The position numbers were made by a program, and so were the translations under genes. A DNA stretch of 64,000 bases. Source: Streptomyces armeniacus. GTDB lineage: Bacteria; Actinomycetota; Actinomycetes; Streptomycetales; Streptomycetaceae. Positions 1 through 9,126 of the stretch are shown here, in pieces. Numbering within the stretch: position 1 is the stretch's first letter; each line of letters opens with the position of its first letter. The notes under the pieces were generated by a model. That model searched no databases, was not told the origin of the DNA, and saw nothing but the letters and a program-made list of their open reading frames with translations. The DNA lies in the NCBI RefSeq assembly GCF_003355155.1, contig NZ_CP031320.1, forward strand, positions 5,075,367 to 5,139,366, read 5' to 3'.

Positions 1-694
1 CGGCCGTCAGCAGCGCCTTCGTCTGCGCGTGCGCGAGGGCCGGGCCGTCCGCGAGCCGGCGGGCCAGCCCGTCGGCGGCTTCGTGTACGCCGCCCTCGTC
101 CGCCAGCTGGCTGATCAGGCCGATGCGTTCGGCCTCCGCCGCCCGCACGGGCTCCCCCAGCATGAGGATGCGGGTCGCGTGCCCGAGCCCGACGACGCGC
201 GGCAGCAGGTACGCGGCGCCCATGTCGCCGCCGGACAGCCCGACGCGGGTGAAGAGGAACGCGAACCGGGCGGTCGGGTCGGCGACCCGGAAGTCCGCGG
301 CGAGCGCCAGCACGGCGCCCGCGCCCGCGGCCACGCCGTGTACGGCGGCGACGACGGGGAACGGCGCCTCGCGGAGGGCGCGGACGACCTGGCCGGTCAT
401 CCGGTTGAAGTCGAGAAGTTGACCGGTGTCCATCGACAGGGTGGCGCCGATGATCTCGTCGACGTCGCCGCCGGAGCAGAAGCCGCGGCCCTCGCCGCCG
501 AGCACGAGCGCGCGGGCGCGCTTCGTACGGGACAGCTCGGCGAGCAGATCCCGCAGGTCGGCGTAGGCCTCGAAGGTGAGCGCGTTGAGTTTGCCGGGCC
601 GGTCGAGCGTGACGGTGACGGTGCCGTCGTCCTCCGTGACCCTGATGTGCTCCCACCGCTCTGCGGCGTGTACGGAACCGGTGAACGGGCTCAT
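1..694 (-). CDS. Enoyl-CoA hydratase/isomerase family protein (3' end outside window)
   Basis: Crotonase-fold enzyme, expected to hydrate or isomerise enoyl-CoA thioesters in the cytoplasm. About 231 codons are present and the C-terminus lies beyond base 1. The start is the ATG at 694 (MSPFTGSVHAAERWEHIRV). Visible family features are the N-terminal VTLDRPGKLNALTF strand, the oxyanion-hole segment GRGFCSGGDVDE, the HGVAAGAGAVLALAADFRVA helix region and LSGGDMGAAYLLPRVVG near the active site. That last segment has SGGD where classical hydratases carry a catalytic Glu, which is typical of a paralogous subfamily, so the substrate is open. No operon partner is visible. Confidence 0.9.
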   Translation of the reverse strand, partial: MSPFTGSVHAAERWEHIRVTEDDGTVTVTLDRPGKLNALTFEAYADLRDLLAELSRTKRARALVLGGEGRGFCSGGDVDEIIGATLSMDTGQLLDFNRMTGQVVRALREAPFPVVAAVHGVAAGAGAVLALAADFRVADPTARFAFLFTRVGLSGGDMGAAYLLPRVVGLGHATRILMLGEPVRAAEAERIGLISQLADEGGVHEAADGLARRLADGPALAHAQTKALLTA

Positions 695-884
695 GCTGCC
701 CTGCCTTTCACGCGTGGCCTGCACCATGAACGTATCACCGTTTCGTGACCGTCGTCACGGGCGCGCGATAGATACCGGCCGCAGGGCCGCACGGACCGGC
801 CGGATGGCGGCCGGATGGCGGCCGGCCCCGGACAGCCGGACGCCCCGGCCCGTTCCCGGGCAGGGGCGTCGCAGTCCTCGGTCT

Positions 885-963
885 CAGTCCGTCCCGGACG
901 GATTCAGTCCGTCCCGGTCCGCCGTACGGTGCTCACCGTCGCGGTGCCCCACCGTCGCGGTGC
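885..963. repeat. Short direct repeats downstream of the NlpC-like gene
   Basis: CAGTCCGTCCCGG occurs at 885-897 and 905-917, and CACCGTCGCGGTGC at 934-947 and 950-963. They lie in the gap between the minus-strand hydrolase (stop at 964) and the enoyl-CoA hydratase start. The first pair contains GTCCG/CGGAC complementarity and could form a stem that ends transcription of the hydrolase. This is visible repetition; the function is inferred. Confidence 0.4.
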
Positions 964-1977
964 TCACTCCGTGCCGACGAGCGCCGCCCACGTCTGCGGG
1001 CCGACCACGCCGTCCACGGCCAGCTTGTGGCCGCGCTGGAAGTCCTTGACGGCCGCGACCGTACGGTCGCCGAAGCTGCCGTCCACCTCGAGGCCGTGCC
1101 CGTACACGTTCAGCTGGGTCTGCGCCGCCTTGACGGCGCCGCCCGTCGCGCCCCGCTCGACCGTCTTGACCAGCTCGGGCCAGGTCTTGGGGCCGATCAC
1201 GCCGTCGGACACGAGGCCCCGCGAGCTCTGGAACGCCTTGACCGCCGCGACGGTCTTCGGGCCGTAGCCGCCGTCCGCCGCCGTCGTGTGGCCGCGGGCG
1301 CCGAGGAGGTACTGCGCGGCCGTGACGTCCGCGCCCTCGCTGCCGTTCTTGAGCACCGGCCACTCCGCGCCGGGCGGCGTCGTGGGCGGGGCCTCGCCGG
1401 ACAGCTTCACCGGGCGGTACGGCTTGTACTCGCTGCCGGAGTCCAGCCCGTAGTCGAGCACGCGGTGGTCGGTGCCGTGGCCGCCGCGCTGCTCGTACGC
1501 CGAGTACGCGGTGTGCGAGGAGTCGGTCCACCCCTCGAAGATCACCACGTGGCGGGTGGTGTTGGAGCCGTCGGCGTCGATGAGCAGGTCACCGGCCCTG
1601 AGGTCGCCGAGCGAGATGGGGGTGGTCAGGTCGCGGCTCTCCGCGAGGCCCACGGTGTTCGGGCCGGGCTTGGACAGTCCGAGCGTCATGGAGACGTAGC
1701 CGGAGCAGTCCTGCCGGTACCCGTCCGACCAGGTCTCGGTCTGGCTGTACGGCACCTGGGAGCCGCCGTTCGCGGTGAGCCAGGTCTCGGCCCGCGCGAG
1801 CATCTCCTTCGGGGTGAGTTCGGCCTGTGCCGTGGCCTGCTGGCTGGAGCCGCTCTGGGTGGGGGCGGGGGTGGCGGCGGCGGGTATGACCACGGCGCCG
1901 GCGGCGATGAGGCCGCCGGCAGCGAGCGAGGCCAGGGAGATTCTGGCGCGGCGGCTCATGTTCGCGAGCAGAGACAT
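964..1977 (-). CDS. Secreted NlpC/P60-like hydrolase with two peptidoglycan-binding domains
   Basis: Likely exported cell-wall amidase/endopeptidase of 337 aa. Residues 1-36 form a signal peptide (MSRRARISLAS basic start, hydrophobic run, AAA-TPA cleavage region). An NlpC/P60-like region follows, with the nucleophile in QDCSGYVSMTLG (Cys about 91), then GDLRAGDLLIDADG and the HVVIFEGW His segment. Two tandem PG_binding_1 repeats make up the C-terminal third (about 206-272 and 273-337), each with the G-x-GPKTVAAVKxFQ and DGVxGPxTW pattern. The start at 1977 is followed by a normal secretion signal. No partner gene is adjacent. Confidence 0.85.
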   Translation of the reverse strand: MSLLANMSRRARISLASLAAGGLIAAGAVVIPAAATPAPTQSGSSQQATAQAELTPKEMLARAETWLTANGGSQVPYSQTETWSDGYRQDCSGYVSMTLGLSKPGPNTVGLAESRDLTTPISLGDLRAGDLLIDADGSNTTRHVVIFEGWTDSSHTAYSAYEQRGGHGTDHRVLDYGLDSGSEYKPYRPVKLSGEAPPTTPPGAEWPVLKNGSEGADVTAAQYLLGARGHTTAADGGYGPKTVAAVKAFQSSRGLVSDGVIGPKTWPELVKTVERGATGGAVKAAQTQLNVYGHGLEVDGSFGDRTVAAVKDFQRGHKLAVDGVVGPQTWAALVGTE

Positions 1978-2187
1978 GGCGCCTCCTTCGTGTGTGGGGG
2001 GTGGAGCCGGTCCCGTCGGGGCGGAGGTCCGCTCCGGCGGGCGGCATCATCGTGGCGCACCTTCACGCCGACTCCCAGCGAAGAGGCGAACTTTCACAGG
2101 TCGGACCTCTGCAAGCGCCCGTACGGCCACCGCGCGTACAGCCGCCGTGCAGCAGCCGCAACGCCCAGTACAGCCCGCCCCGTACGG

Positions 2188-3198
2188 TCAGCGCCGCGCC
2201 CCCGCCAGCGTGGCGACCAGCACCGCCTTGATGGTGTGCATGCGGTTCTCCGCCTGGTCGAACACGACGGAGTACCCCGACTCGAAGACCTCGTCCGTGA
2301 CTTCGAGCGAGTCCAGCCCGTAGCGGCCGTGGATCTCCCGGCCGACCTCCGTGCCCAGGTCGTGGAAGGCGGGCAGGCAGTGCAGGAAGCGCACGTCGTC
2401 GTTGCCGGTGGCGCGCAGGACGTCCATGGTCACGGCGTACGGGCGCAGCAGCCCGATCCGTTCGTCCCAGACCTCCTTGGGCTCGCCCATCGACACCCAC
2501 ACATCGGTGGCGACGAAGTCCGCGCCGCGCACGCCCTCCGCGACCTCGTCGGTGAGCGTGACGCGCGCGCCCGTACGTGCCGCGAGCTCGCGCGCCTGCG
2601 CCACGACCCGTTCGTGCGGCCAGAGCGCGCGGGGGGCGACGATGCGGACGTCCATGCCGAGGAGGGCGCCGGTGACGAGGCAGGAGTTGCCCATGTTGCT
2701 GCGGGCGTCGCCGAGGTAGGCGTAGCCGGTGCGGTCCAGCGGCCGTGCGCCGTGCTCGGTCATGGTGAGCATGTCCGCGAGCATCTGGGTGGGGTGCCAG
2801 TCGTCGGTGAGCCCGTTGTAGACGGGGACGCCCGCGTGCGCGGCCAGCTCCTCGGCGGTCGCCTGCGAGCTGCCGCGGAACTCGATGCCGTCGTACATCC
2901 GCCCCAGCACCCGCGCCGTGTCCCGCGCCGACTCCTTGTATCCGATGTGGGAGCCGGAGGGGTCGAGGTACGTGGTGGCGGCCCCCTGGTCGGCGGCCGC
3001 CACCTCGAAGGCGCAGCGGGTACGGGTCGACGCCTTCTCGAAGATCAGCGCGACGCCGCGGGAACGGAGCCGCTGCCGCTCCGTCCCCGCCGCGCGCTCC
3101 GCCTTCAGCTCGGCGGCGAGGTCGATCAGGTGGCGGAACTCCTCGGGGGTGAAGTCCGCCTCCTTGAGGAAATGGCGGCCTGTGAGGTCAATCGCCAT
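2188..3198 (-). CDS. arcB: Ornithine carbamoyltransferase, catabolic type
   Basis: Interconverts ornithine plus carbamoyl phosphate with citrulline. The 336 aa length matches the long ArgF/ArcB type. The carbamoyl-phosphate motif is [13 protein letters not shown], with [12 protein letters not shown] in the middle and the ornithine-binding [10 protein letters not shown] near the C-terminus. Position directly downstream of arginine deiminase on the same strand argues for the arginine deiminase pathway (citrulline breakdown to carbamoyl phosphate and ornithine) rather than biosynthesis. No carbamate kinase is visible nearby. Sequence alone cannot exclude the anabolic enzyme (argF). Confidence 0.92.
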   Translation of the reverse strand: MAIDLTGRHFLKEADFTPEEFRHLIDLAAELKAERAAGTERQRLRSRGVALIFEKASTRTRCAFEVAAADQGAATTYLDPSGSHIGYKESARDTARVLGRMYDGIEFRGSSQATAEELAAHAGVPVYNGLTDDWHPTQMLADMLTMTEHGARPLDRTGYAYLGDARSNMGNSCLVTGALLGMDVRIVAPRALWPHERVVAQARELAARTGARVTLTDEVAEGVRGADFVATDVWVSMGEPKEVWDERIGLLRPYAVTMDVLRATGNDDVRFLHCLPAFHDLGTEVGREIHGRYGLDSLEVTDEVFESGYSVVFDQAENRMHTIKAVLVATLAGARR

Positions 3199-3235
3199 GG
3201 AGGGCTCCTAGATCGCGAACAGGGACGGCACCGGA

Positions 3236-3265
3236 AGTATATACGTACATCTGCATCTCTATACG
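3236..3265 (-). promoter_or_regulatory. AT-rich promoter candidate upstream of arcB with CGTATA direct repeats
   Basis: In a GC-rich gap this stretch is AT-rich. Read on the minus strand it has a TATACT -10-like hexamer (3241-3236). CGTATA is repeated exactly 20 bp apart (3265-3260 and 3245-3240), i.e. on the same DNA face. The spacing resembles paired ARG boxes, but the sequence is not a convincing ArgR consensus. Regulation by arginine is only a guess. Confidence 0.35.
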
Positions 3266-3373
3266 AGCTGCCGCATACGGTCCTCCCGCCGCCCGCTGCC
3301 CTGCCCCTGCCGCGCCACTGGGTCCCTTCGTGCGGCTGGGGCCCCGCCGCGCGGCTGGGGCCCCTCCGTGCGG

Positions 3374-4597
3374 CTACACCGCGTCCCGCTCGACCGGGCA
3401 GCTCATGCAGCGCGGGCCGCCCCTCCCCCGGCCCAGCTCGCTGCCCTGCACCTCCAGCACCTCGATGCCCTGCTTGCGCAGGTGGGTGTTGGTGGTGACG
3501 TTGCGGTCGTAGGCCAGCACAACGCCCGGCTCTATCGCCAGCACGTTGCAGCCGTCGTCCCACTGCTCGCGCTCCGCGGAGTGCACGTCCTGGGTCGCGG
3601 TCAGCACGCGGATGCGGTCGAGGCCCAGCGCGGCGGCGATGGCGCGGTGCATGTGCTCCGGCGGGTGGTCGGTGACCTTCAGCTCGTGCGCCTCGCCGCC
3701 GGGCTCGATGGTGTACGAGCGGAGCATGCCCAGGCCCTCGTACTGGCTGAAGGTGTCGCCGTCGATCATGGTCATCACGGTGTCGAGATGCATGAACGCC
3801 CGCCGCTTCGGCATGTCCAGCGCCACGATGGTGCTGGCGGAGCCCGCCGTGAACAGCCCGCGCGCGAGCATCTCCACGGCCTGCGGCGTCGTCCGTTCGC
3901 TCATCCCGACGAGCACCGCGCCGTTCCCGATCACCAGCACGTCACCGCCTTCGATGGTGGACGGGTACGAGACGTGGCCCTCGGACCAGAAGCGGAAATC
4001 GTTCGCGGTGAACAGCGGGTGGTGCCGGTAGATCGCCTCGAAGTGCACGGTCTCGCGGCGGCGCGCGGGCCAGCGCATGTCGTTGATGGACACCCCGTCG
4101 TAGACCCAGGCGGAGGTGTCGCGGGTGAAGATGTGGTTGGGGAGCGGCGCGAGCAGGAAGTCGTCCAGGTCCATCACGTGGAACCGTACGGAGGTGGGCT
4201 CCTGGTGGCCGGCCAGGAACTCGCGTTTGGTCATGCCCCCGATCAGCGCCTCGGTCAGTTCTGGCGTCGGCAGTTCGTCGAACGCCGCGCGCAGATGGCC
4301 GGTGGCGAGGGGGCCGTACTCCCGTTCGTCGAAGACGCGGTCCAGCACGAGGGAGCGGGCGGCCGGCACGTCGAGGCTCTCGGCGAGCAGGTCGCCGAAG
4401 AGGTGCACCTGGACACCGCGGTCGCGCAGGGCGTCGGCCAGCGCGTCGTGCTCCTGCCGGGCGCGGCGCACCCAGAGGACGTCGTCGAACAGGAGATCGT
4501 CCTTGTTCGTGGGGGTGAGCCGCTTCAGCTCAAGATCCGGCCGGTGCAGGATGACGCGGCGGAGCCGCCCGGCCTCGGAGTCGACATGGAATCCCAT
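3374..4597 (-). CDS. arcA: Arginine deiminase
   Basis: Hydrolyses arginine to citrulline and ammonia, the first step of the arginine deiminase route. The 407 aa length fits the family. All guanidino-modifying motifs are present: FTRDTSAW, EGGDVLVIG, the HLDT catalytic His segment and the C-terminal nucleophile in PRCMSCPVERD. The ATG at 4597 (MGFHVDSEAGRLRRV) was chosen because the family begins with this strand; an upstream in-frame ATG at 4681 would add 28 unconserved residues. arcB follows about 175 bp downstream on the same strand. Confidence 0.95.
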   Translation of the reverse strand: MGFHVDSEAGRLRRVILHRPDLELKRLTPTNKDDLLFDDVLWVRRARQEHDALADALRDRGVQVHLFGDLLAESLDVPAARSLVLDRVFDEREYGPLATGHLRAAFDELPTPELTEALIGGMTKREFLAGHQEPTSVRFHVMDLDDFLLAPLPNHIFTRDTSAWVYDGVSINDMRWPARRRETVHFEAIYRHHPLFTANDFRFWSEGHVSYPSTIEGGDVLVIGNGAVLVGMSERTTPQAVEMLARGLFTAGSASTIVALDMPKRRAFMHLDTVMTMIDGDTFSQYEGLGMLRSYTIEPGGEAHELKVTDHPPEHMHRAIAAALGLDRIRVLTATQDVHSAEREQWDDGCNVLAIEPGVVLAYDRNVTTNTHLRKQGIEVLEVQGSELGRGRGGPRCMSCPVERDAV

Positions 4598-4711
4598 GAC
4601 CCCATCCTGTCCGAGGCGGGCGGCGTACGCCCAGCGTATGGACACTGCCGCGGGCGCGGACCGCGCTCCCGTACGGTCCACGCGGCTCGGAGGCGGGCTC
4701 AGCGCCGGGGC

Positions 4712-7441
4712 TCAGAGCCGGGGGTCGACCGGCTCCGACTCCAGTGCCAGCACCGCGAACACGGCCTCGTGCACCCGCCACAGCGGCTCGCCGTCCGCGA
4801 GCCGGTCCAGCGCCTCCAGCCCGAGGGCGTACTCGCGCAGCGCCAGCGACCGCTTGTGGCCGAGATGGCGCGAGCGGAGCCGGGCGAGGTTGTCCGGGCG
4901 GGTGTACTCGGGGCCGTAGATGATCCGCAGGTACTCGCGGCCCCGGCACTTGACGCCCGGCTGCACCAGCCTGCCGTCCGCACCCCGTACGTACGCCTGC
5001 ACCGGCTTGACCACCATGCCCTCGCCGCCCTCGCCGGTGAGGTCGAGCCACCAGCGGACGCCGTCCGCGACGGACACCTCGTCGTGGGTGTCGACGTAGT
5101 GCCGGCGGGTGGTGGCGAGCAGGGTGTTCATCCGCGTACGGTCCGCCTCGCCGGCGTCCGGAGCACCCGCACCGGCGTCCGCGTGGTGGCGCTCCGCGAG
5201 GGCCCGTTCGGCGGCGACCAGCCGGTCGAGCAGGGCCAGTTGCTCGTCGTGCGGGCGCGCGGCGAGGCTGCGGCCCTCGACGGCAAGGATCTGGAACGGT
5301 GCCATCCGGATGCCGTCGAGCCCGTCGGTGCCGGACTGCCCGCCGACCGGCCAGCAGTAGCGGCGGTACGCGTCGGTGAACGCGGCGGCGTCGGCCGCCC
5401 GCTCACGCTGCCGCCCCAGCAGCCCCGCGACGTCCACGCCCCGCGCGGCGGCGCCCTCCAGCGCGGCCAGGGCGCCGGGGAACGACGCGCCCGCGGCGGC
5501 GCCCACCGCCGCGTACTGGCCGCGCAGCAGCCCGCCCGCCTTCAGCGACCAGGGCATCAGCTCGGTGTCGAGCAGCAGCCAGCCGGTGTCCAGTTCGTCC
5601 CACAGCCCGGCCTCCTCGGCGCACCGCGCGAGCCGCCCGAGGACGCGCGCGGTCTCCGGGGCCCCGTCCGGGAAGAACGGGCGTCCCGTACGGGTGTAGA
5701 GCGCGCCCGGCACCCCAGCGTCCGTGCCCCCGCCGTCCGTGCCCCCGCCGTCCGTACCGAAGCGCTCGCGCGCCACCTCCGCGTTCCGGCACACCAGCGC
5801 GACGGCCCGCGAGCCCATGTGCTTCTCCTCGCAGACGACGTGCCGTACGCCGTCCTTCCGGTAGCCCGCGAACGCCTCCTCCGGGTGCTCCAGGTAGCCC
5901 GAGCCGTCGCCGTCGCCGTCGAGTCCGCCCTGCGAGGTGGCGCACGGCGCCATCGTCGGCGGCAGGTACGGCAGCAGCCGCGGGTCGGTGGCGAAGCGGC
6001 TCATCACCTCCAGCGCGGCGGCCGAGTTCTCCTCGCGCACCGAGAGCCGCCCCATGTGGCGGGTCTCCACGATGCGGCGTCCGTGTACGTCCGTGAGGTC
6101 CAGCGGCCTGCCCTCCGCGCCGCCGGGAGCGGCGGACGCGAGCGGCTTCACCGGCTCGTACCAGACCCGTTCGGCCGGGGTGTCGACCAGTTCGCGCTCC
6201 GGCCAGCGCAGCGCGGTCATGGCGCCGCCGAAGACGCAGCCGGTGTCCAGGCAGAGGGTGTTGTTGTGCCAGGCGGCACGCGGCGTCGGCGTGTGGCCGT
6301 AGACGACGGCGGCGCGGCCGCGGTAGTCCTCGGCCCACGGGTAGCGCACCGGCAGCCCGAACTCGTCGGTCTCGCCGGTCGTGTCGCCGTACAGCGCGTG
6401 CGCGCGTACACGGCCCGACGTACGGCCGTGGTACTTCTCCGGCAGTCCCGCGTGGCTGACCACCAGCCGGCCGCCGTCCAGGACGTAGTGGCTGACGAGC
6501 GAGTCGATGAACTCGGCAACCCGCCCGGTGAACCCGGGGTCCTCCGCGGCGCCCTTCTCCAGCTGCTCGATGGTCTCCGCGAGGCCGTGCGCGACCTTCA
6601 CCTTGCGGCCCTTGAGCCAGCGGCCGAGCTTGTTCTCGTGGTTGCCGGGCACGCACAGCGCGGTGCCCGCCGCCACCATGCCCATCACCAGGCGCAGCAC
6701 ACCCGGACTGTCCGGGCCGCGGTCGACGAGGTCGCCGACGAACACGGCCGTACGGTCCTGGGGGTGCCGGGCGCCGACGGGACGGCCGCGGGCGTCCCGT
6801 TCCAGTACGTAGCCGAGCCGGTCGGTGAGCAGCGTCTCCAGTTCGCCGCGGCAGCCGTGTACGTCGCCGATGAGATCGAACGGGCCGGTGAGGTGCCGCA
6901 GATCGTTGTACCGCCGCTCCAGCACCACCTCCGCCTGCGCGACCTGCTCTTCGCCGCGCAGGACGTGCACCTTGCGGAAGCCCTCGCGCTCCAGGCCGCG
7001 CAGGGAGCGCCGCAGTTCGCGGCGCTGGCGCGGCAGGACGTGCGGGGGCAGGCCGGCGCGGTCGGGGCGCCCGGCGTTGCGCGCGGCGCAGACGTCCTCG
7101 GGGACGTCCAGTACGACGGCGACGGGCAGCACGTCGTACTCGCGGGCGAGCTCGACCAGCTGGCGGCGCGCCCCGGCCTGGACGTTGGTGGCGTCCACGA
7201 CGGTGAGGCGGCCGGCGGCCAGCCGCTTGCCCGCGATGTAGTGCAGCAGGTCGAACGCGTCGGGGGTGGCGCTCTGGTCGTTCTCGTCGTCGGCGACGAG
7301 GCCGCGGCACACGTCGGACGAGACGACCTCGGTGCTCTTGAACTGCTCGCGCGCGAACGTGGACTTGCCGGAGCCGGTGGTGCCGATCAGCACGACGAGC
7401 GACAGGTCGGGCACGGCGAGCGTACGGGTCGGGGTCGTCAT
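4712..7441 (-). CDS. pnkp: Polynucleotide kinase-phosphatase-ligase of bacterial RNA repair (Pnkp)
   Basis: Three-domain RNA end-healing and sealing enzyme of 909 aa. The N-terminal kinase has a P-loop GTTGSGKST (residues 20-28). The central calcineurin-type phosphatase shows GDVHG, GDLVDRGPDS, GNHENK, VSHAGL and YGHTPTP. The C-terminal ligase/adenylyltransferase carries the lysine motif EEKHMGSRA and GMVVKPV. It heals 5'-OH and 2',3'-phosphate ends and works with Hen1. The start at 7441 overlaps the hen1 stop by four bases (ATGA), so translation is coupled. A TDGGG tandem (DNA about 5712-5760) is an unconserved linker in the ligase part. Confidence 0.95.
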   Translation of the reverse strand: MTTPTRTLAVPDLSLVVLIGTTGSGKSTFAREQFKSTEVVSSDVCRGLVADDENDQSATPDAFDLLHYIAGKRLAAGRLTVVDATNVQAGARRQLVELAREYDVLPVAVVLDVPEDVCAARNAGRPDRAGLPPHVLPRQRRELRRSLRGLEREGFRKVHVLRGEEQVAQAEVVLERRYNDLRHLTGPFDLIGDVHGCRGELETLLTDRLGYVLERDARGRPVGARHPQDRTAVFVGDLVDRGPDSPGVLRLVMGMVAAGTALCVPGNHENKLGRWLKGRKVKVAHGLAETIEQLEKGAAEDPGFTGRVAEFIDSLVSHYVLDGGRLVVSHAGLPEKYHGRTSGRVRAHALYGDTTGETDEFGLPVRYPWAEDYRGRAAVVYGHTPTPRAAWHNNTLCLDTGCVFGGAMTALRWPERELVDTPAERVWYEPVKPLASAAPGGAEGRPLDLTDVHGRRIVETRHMGRLSVREENSAAALEVMSRFATDPRLLPYLPPTMAPCATSQGGLDGDGDGSGYLEHPEEAFAGYRKDGVRHVVCEEKHMGSRAVALVCRNAEVARERFGTDGGGTDGGGTDAGVPGALYTRTGRPFFPDGAPETARVLGRLARCAEEAGLWDELDTGWLLLDTELMPWSLKAGGLLRGQYAAVGAAAGASFPGALAALEGAAARGVDVAGLLGRQRERAADAAAFTDAYRRYCWPVGGQSGTDGLDGIRMAPFQILAVEGRSLAARPHDEQLALLDRLVAAERALAERHHADAGAGAPDAGEADRTRMNTLLATTRRHYVDTHDEVSVADGVRWWLDLTGEGGEGMVVKPVQAYVRGADGRLVQPGVKCRGREYLRIIYGPEYTRPDNLARLRSRHLGHKRSLALREYALGLEALDRLADGEPLWRVHEAVFAVLALESEPVDPRL

Positions 7442-9093
7442 GGGGTGGCCTCCTCGGCTGCGGTCCCGGCTGCCGTCCCGGCTGCGGCATCGGCTGTGGC
7501 CTGCTGCTCCGCCGGCGCGGCGGCGTCCGGGGACGCGGCGGTGAACAGCGCGAGCTGGGTGGGCGAGCCCACCTCCGGGTCGTCGGGGCCGACGGGACGG
7601 AACGCCACGCCGTAGCCGTACCGGGCCGCGACCGTCTCCGCCCAGCGGCGGAACTCCGCGCGCGTCCACTCGAAGCGGTGGTCCGCGTGCCGGGCCTGCC
7701 CGGCGGGCAGCGACTCCCAGCGCACGTTGTACTCGGAGTTGGGCGTCGTCACGACGACCGTGGCCGGGCGGGCGGCGCCGAACACGGCGTACTCGAGCGC
7801 GGGCAGCCGCGGCTGGTCGACGTGCTCGATCACCTCGCAGAGCACGGCCGCGTCGTGGCCCTTGAGCCGCGCGTCCGTGTACGTCAGCGCGCCCTGCAGC
7901 AGGGTGACGCGCGACGCCTGGCGCTCGCCGATACGGTCCAGGCGCAGCCGGCGCGCGGCCAGCTGCAGCGCCCGCATCGACACGTCGACACCGACGATGC
8001 CGGTGAACTGCCGTTCCTTCAGCAGCGCCTGGACGAGATGGCCGGAGCCGCAGCCCAGGTCCAGTACGCGGGCGGCGCCGCACTCGCGGAGCGCGGCGGT
8101 GATCGCGTCACGGCGCTGCACGGCGAGCGGAACGTGCGGTTCGGCGGCGCTCTCGGCCGCCGGCTCCTCGTGCGCGGAAGCGGGGCCGGCGTCGTCCGTG
8201 GCCGGTACGGCGGTCGCGCCTGCGGCCGGGGTGCCTTCCACGTCCGGGGGGCCGTCCGCGTCCGGGGGGCCGTCCGCGTCCGCTTCGGTCACCGCGTTGT
8301 CGATCTCCGCCACTTCGGCGTCGTCGGACTCGGCGAGCCGGGCGAGTTCGAGCCGTTCCAGCACCTGCCGGGTCAGCGCGGCCCGGCGCGCCAGATAGCG
8401 GCCCGCGATCAGCCGCTGCTCGGGGTGGTGCTCCAGCCAGCCCTCGCCGGCCCGCAGCAGCTTGTCCGCCTCGTCGTCCGTCACCCAGTAGTGCTTGGCG
8501 CCGTCCAGCACGGGCAGCAGCACGTACAGCTGGCGCAGCGCGTCGGACAGCGGCAGCTCGCCGTCGAGCGTCAGCCGTACGTACCGGGAGTCGCCCCACT
8601 CGGGGAACTGCTCGTCCAGCGGCACCGGTTCGGCGCCGACGGTCCAGCCCAGCGGGCCGAAGAACCGGTGCACGATCTCGGCGCCGCCGCGCGCGGGCAG
8701 CGCGGGCACCTCGATCCGCAGCGGCAGCGGACGCGCAGGCAGCTCGGGGCGCGCCTTGCACTGGCCCGCCAGCGCGCTGCGGAAGACGCTGCCGAGGGCG
8801 ACCGCCAGCAGCGACGAGGCGGCGTACGGGCGGTCGTTGACGTACTGCGCGAGGGCCGAGTCCGGGGCGCCGCCGCGGCCCTTGCCGCCGCCGCGCCGGA
8901 CCAGCGCCACGGCGTCGACCTCCAGCAGCATCGCCGCGGTGCAGTGCTCCGGGGCGGCCTCGGGGTAGAACACGTGCGCGGTGCCGTGCGCGGTGGAGAA
9001 GGACTGCGCCCGGTCGGGGTGCTTGTGCAGCAGAAACCCGAGGTCGGTCGCGGGCCGCTCGGCGGTGCCGGTGGTGGATATCGTCAGGAACAC
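7438..9093 (-). CDS. hen1: 3'-terminal RNA ribose 2'-O-methyltransferase Hen1
   Basis: Methylates the 2'-OH at the 3' end of a cleaved RNA before Pnkp seals it, protecting the repaired junction from recutting. The protein is 551 aa. The N-terminal half (MFLTISTTGTAERPATDLGFLLHKHP) is the Hen1-specific Pnkp-activating domain. The C-terminal half is a SAM methyltransferase with VLDLGCGSGHLVQ, EVIEHVD and the metal-binding style EHVDQPRLPALEYAVFG region, then DHRFEWTRAEF. A low-complexity Asp/Pro/Ala linker (about residues 270-320, DGPPD repeats) separates the halves. It is the first gene of the hen1-pnkp operon, with a four-base overlap. Confidence 0.95.
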   Translation of the reverse strand: MFLTISTTGTAERPATDLGFLLHKHPDRAQSFSTAHGTAHVFYPEAAPEHCTAAMLLEVDAVALVRRGGGKGRGGAPDSALAQYVNDRPYAASSLLAVALGSVFRSALAGQCKARPELPARPLPLRIEVPALPARGGAEIVHRFFGPLGWTVGAEPVPLDEQFPEWGDSRYVRLTLDGELPLSDALRQLYVLLPVLDGAKHYWVTDDEADKLLRAGEGWLEHHPEQRLIAGRYLARRAALTRQVLERLELARLAESDDAEVAEIDNAVTEADADGPPDADGPPDVEGTPAAGATAVPATDDAGPASAHEEPAAESAAEPHVPLAVQRRDAITAALRECGAARVLDLGCGSGHLVQALLKERQFTGIVGVDVSMRALQLAARRLRLDRIGERQASRVTLLQGALTYTDARLKGHDAAVLCEVIEHVDQPRLPALEYAVFGAARPATVVVTTPNSEYNVRWESLPAGQARHADHRFEWTRAEFRRWAETVAARYGYGVAFRPVGPDDPEVGSPTQLALFTAASPDAAAPAEQQATADAAAGTAAGTAAEEATP

Positions 9094-9126
9094 CCGGTCG
9101 AGTATCGACCGGACGGAGCGCGGCGG

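Noticed and set aside
1978..2187. Riboswitch in the leader of the NlpC-like gene
   Set aside because: The 210-base leader was inspected for a conserved pattern typical of a cyclic di-AMP riboswitch and none was convincing.
1027..3498. Very long plus-strand open frame (823 codons)
   Set aside because: It is antisense to the NlpC-like gene and arcB, has Arg/Ala/Gly-rich meaningless composition and no motif; high GC leaves opposite frames open.
3368..7615. 1415-codon plus-strand open frame
   Set aside because: Antisense shadow of arcA, pnkp and hen1, all of which have complete catalytic motifs on the minus strand.
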